From contig NZ_JAIUDA010000001.1 in assembly GCF_020179835.1 (NCBI RefSeq), forward strand, positions 310,001-374,000: a DNA stretch of 64,000 nucleotides, in the 5' to 3' direction. Below the pieces are notes generated by a model. That model was not told the origin of the DNA. It was given only the letters and a program-made list of their open reading frames with translations, and did not search any database. Both the position numbers and the translations under genes were made by a program. This stretch comes from Pantoea sp. alder81 (GTDB taxonomy: Bacteria; Pseudomonadota; Gammaproteobacteria; Enterobacterales; Enterobacteriaceae). Below are positions 62,656-64,000 of the stretch, piece by piece. Within the stretch, counting starts at the first letter, position 1. Every line of letters begins with the position of its first letter.

Positions 62656-63939
62656 ATGTGTGCAACGGATCAGGCGCATCAGTGGATTCTCTGTCCACAG
62701 TGTGATTTAACCGTGAAACTGCCTGCCGTGCCGGTGGGGAGTCGCGCGCGCTGTCCACGTTGTCATACCACGCTGACTGCCAACTGGCATGAGCCGCGAA
62801 AACGTCCCACCGGGTACGCTTTCGCGGCGTTGTTTATGTTGGTGCTGGCGAATCTTTTTCCTTTTATCAACATGCATGTTGCTGGGCTGAGCAGTCAGAT
62901 TTCACTGCTCGAAATCCCTGAAGTGATGGATCGTGAAGATTATCGCAGCCTGGCAACGCTGTTCCTGCTGTTTGTACAAGGTATCCCCGCGTTCTGTATG
63001 GTCACCATTATTCTGCTGGTGAACCGGGTGCGCATGCCGCACAGCCTGCGTCTTGGGCTGGCACGTATCCTGTTCCATCTGCGTAGCTGGGGCATGGCCG
63101 AAATCTTTATGGCCGGGGTATTGGTCAGTTTCGTCAAGCTCATGGCTTACGGGGAGATTGGCCTTGGCAGCAGCTTTTGGCCGTGGTGCTTGTTTTGCGT
63201 ATTGCAGCTTCGCGCTTTCCAGTGTGTGGATCGTCGCTGGGTGTGGCAATGCATCCAGCCACTACCCGCCATGCCAAAGGTGCCGATGGCAGGGATCAGC
63301 GGTTTGAAACAGGGGCTGCGAAGCTGTCCTTGCTGCACGGCAATATTATCGGCTGGGCAGATTGAGTGCCCACGCTGTGGTGTAAAAGCTCAGCCACGTC
63401 GTAAACACAGTTTGCAATGGACGCTGGCGCTGCTGATCACCTCGGTGATGCTCTATATTCCCTCGAATATTATGCCGATCATGGTGACGGAAACCCTCGG
63501 GTCGCAGTATCCCTCAAACATTATGGCCGGGGTGATTTTGCTGTGGAGCGATGGATCCTGGCCGGTGGCACTGGTGATTTTTATCGCCAGCATTATGGTG
63601 CCGACGCTAAAAATGTTGGCGATTGCCTGGCTTTGCTGGCACGCCAGCGGCCGTGGCCAGCGCGATGATGAGAAAATGCACCTGGTTTATGAAGTGGTGG
63701 AATTCGTTGGCCGCTGGTCAATGATTGATGTGTTTGTGATCGCCGTTCTTTCCGCACTGGTGCGAATGGGACGGTTGATGAGTGTTTATCCTGCGCCAGG
63801 CGCGCTGCTGTTTGCGATGGTGGTAATTCTCACCATGTTTGCAGCCATGACCTTTGATCCGCGCCTGATTTGGGATCGACTACGGGAAACTGAACGTAAG
63901 GAGCCGCGTCTTGACGGACAACCATCACGGGACTGCTGA
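62656..63939 (+). CDS. pqiA: Intermembrane transport protein PqiA
   Basis: Inner-membrane part of the PqiABC lipid transport system, paraquat-inducible in E. coli (SoxRS). It has 427 residues (E. coli 417). Two zinc-ribbon-like cysteine sets are visible: CPQC with CPRC near the N-terminus and CPCC with CPRC near residues 218-237. About eight hydrophobic spans include SSFWPWCLFCVLQLRAFQCVDRRWVW and LVYEVVEFVGRWSMIDVFVIAVLSALVRMG. It overlaps the pqiB start by 29 bases. Confidence 0.96.
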   Translation: MCATDQAHQWILCPQCDLTVKLPAVPVGSRARCPRCHTTLTANWHEPRKRPTGYAFAALFMLVLANLFPFINMHVAGLSSQISLLEIPEVMDREDYRSLATLFLLFVQGIPAFCMVTIILLVNRVRMPHSLRLGLARILFHLRSWGMAEIFMAGVLVSFVKLMAYGEIGLGSSFWPWCLFCVLQLRAFQCVDRRWVWQCIQPLPAMPKVPMAGISGLKQGLRSCPCCTAILSAGQIECPRCGVKAQPRRKHSLQWTLALLITSVMLYIPSNIMPIMVTETLGSQYPSNIMAGVILLWSDGSWPVALVIFIASIMVPTLKMLAIAWLCWHASGRGQRDDEKMHLVYEVVEFVGRWSMIDVFVIAVLSALVRMGRLMSVYPAPGALLFAMVVILTMFAAMTFDPRLIWDRLRETERKEPRLDGQPSRDC

Positions 63940-64000
63940 AGTCGACCAGATTAAACGCTGGTCGCCGGTCTGGATTGTACCCATCGTCACGCTATTCATT
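63911..64000 (+). CDS. pqiB: Intermembrane transport protein PqiB, N-terminus (cut by window edge)
   Basis: The first 30 codons are in the window. A TTG start at 63911, with AAGGAG at 63898-63903, gives (M)TDNHHGTAEVDQIKRWSPVWIVPIVTLFI. The segment KRWSPVWI-PIVT matches E. coli PqiB, an MCE-domain protein that forms a periplasm-spanning tube for lipids. The N-terminal membrane anchor begins at the window edge. No in-frame ATG is available nearby, so TTG is the likely start, overlapping pqiA. Confidence 0.85.
   Translation, partial: MTDNHHGTAEVDQIKRWSPVWIVPIVTLFI

Overview
The window is a chromosomal backbone segment from a member of the Enterobacterales. Nearly every protein matches an Escherichia coli counterpart in length and in the stretches I can recall, and the order largely follows the E. 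coli 20-21 minute region (ftsK-lolA-rarA-serS ... pflA-pflB-focA-ycaO ... serC-aroA ... cmk-rpsA-ihfB ... msbA-lpxK ... mukFEB ... ompF-asnS-pncB-pepN-ssu ... pyrD-zapC ... rlmKL-uup-pqiAB). Divergence from E. coli and the absence of several E. coli genes suggest an Erwiniaceae-type organism (Pantoea or Erwinia relative). That placement is inference; no rRNA or other decisive marker is present.
Layout: 1-4948 holds the FtsK motor end, the lipoprotein chaperone LolA, the replication-associated ATPase RarA and seryl-tRNA synthetase. 5262-12690 holds an MFS transporter and the anaerobic pyruvate formate-lyase block (pflA, pflB, focA, all minus strand) with FNR- and ArcA-like sites upstream, then ycaO. 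13004-18502 holds serC-aroA, cmk, rpsA and ihfB. 18703-26006 holds a ComEC-type protein, the lipid A genes msbA and lpxK, ycaQ, ycaR and kdsB. 26117-35185 holds ycbJ, elyC, cmoM and the MukFEB condensin operon. 35342-38562 holds two cell-wall enzymes (ldtD, mepK) and gloC. 38605-44160 on the minus strand holds aspC, ompF, asnS and pncB. pepN is divergent from pncB, and the alkanesulfonate operon ssuEADCB follows on the minus strand.
The one clearly accessory stretch is about 51414-55577, between ssuE and pyrD, where E. coli K-12 carries the elf fimbrial operon. Here it contains a 734-base regulatory or near-empty region with a partial Fur-like site, one protein I cannot assign, a Wzx-type polysaccharide flippase and an overlapping family-2 glycosyltransferase. 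After it the backbone resumes with pyrD, zapC, ycbX, rlmKL, uup, pqiA and the first 30 codons of pqiB.
I saw no rRNA or tRNA genes, IS elements, prophage genes or CRISPR arrays. No fully new system is demonstrable. The best candidates for follow-up are the flippase-glycosyltransferase cassette with its unassigned neighbour, and several regulatory or repeat elements listed as findings. Statements about E. coli lengths and gene order are from memory, not from a database search.
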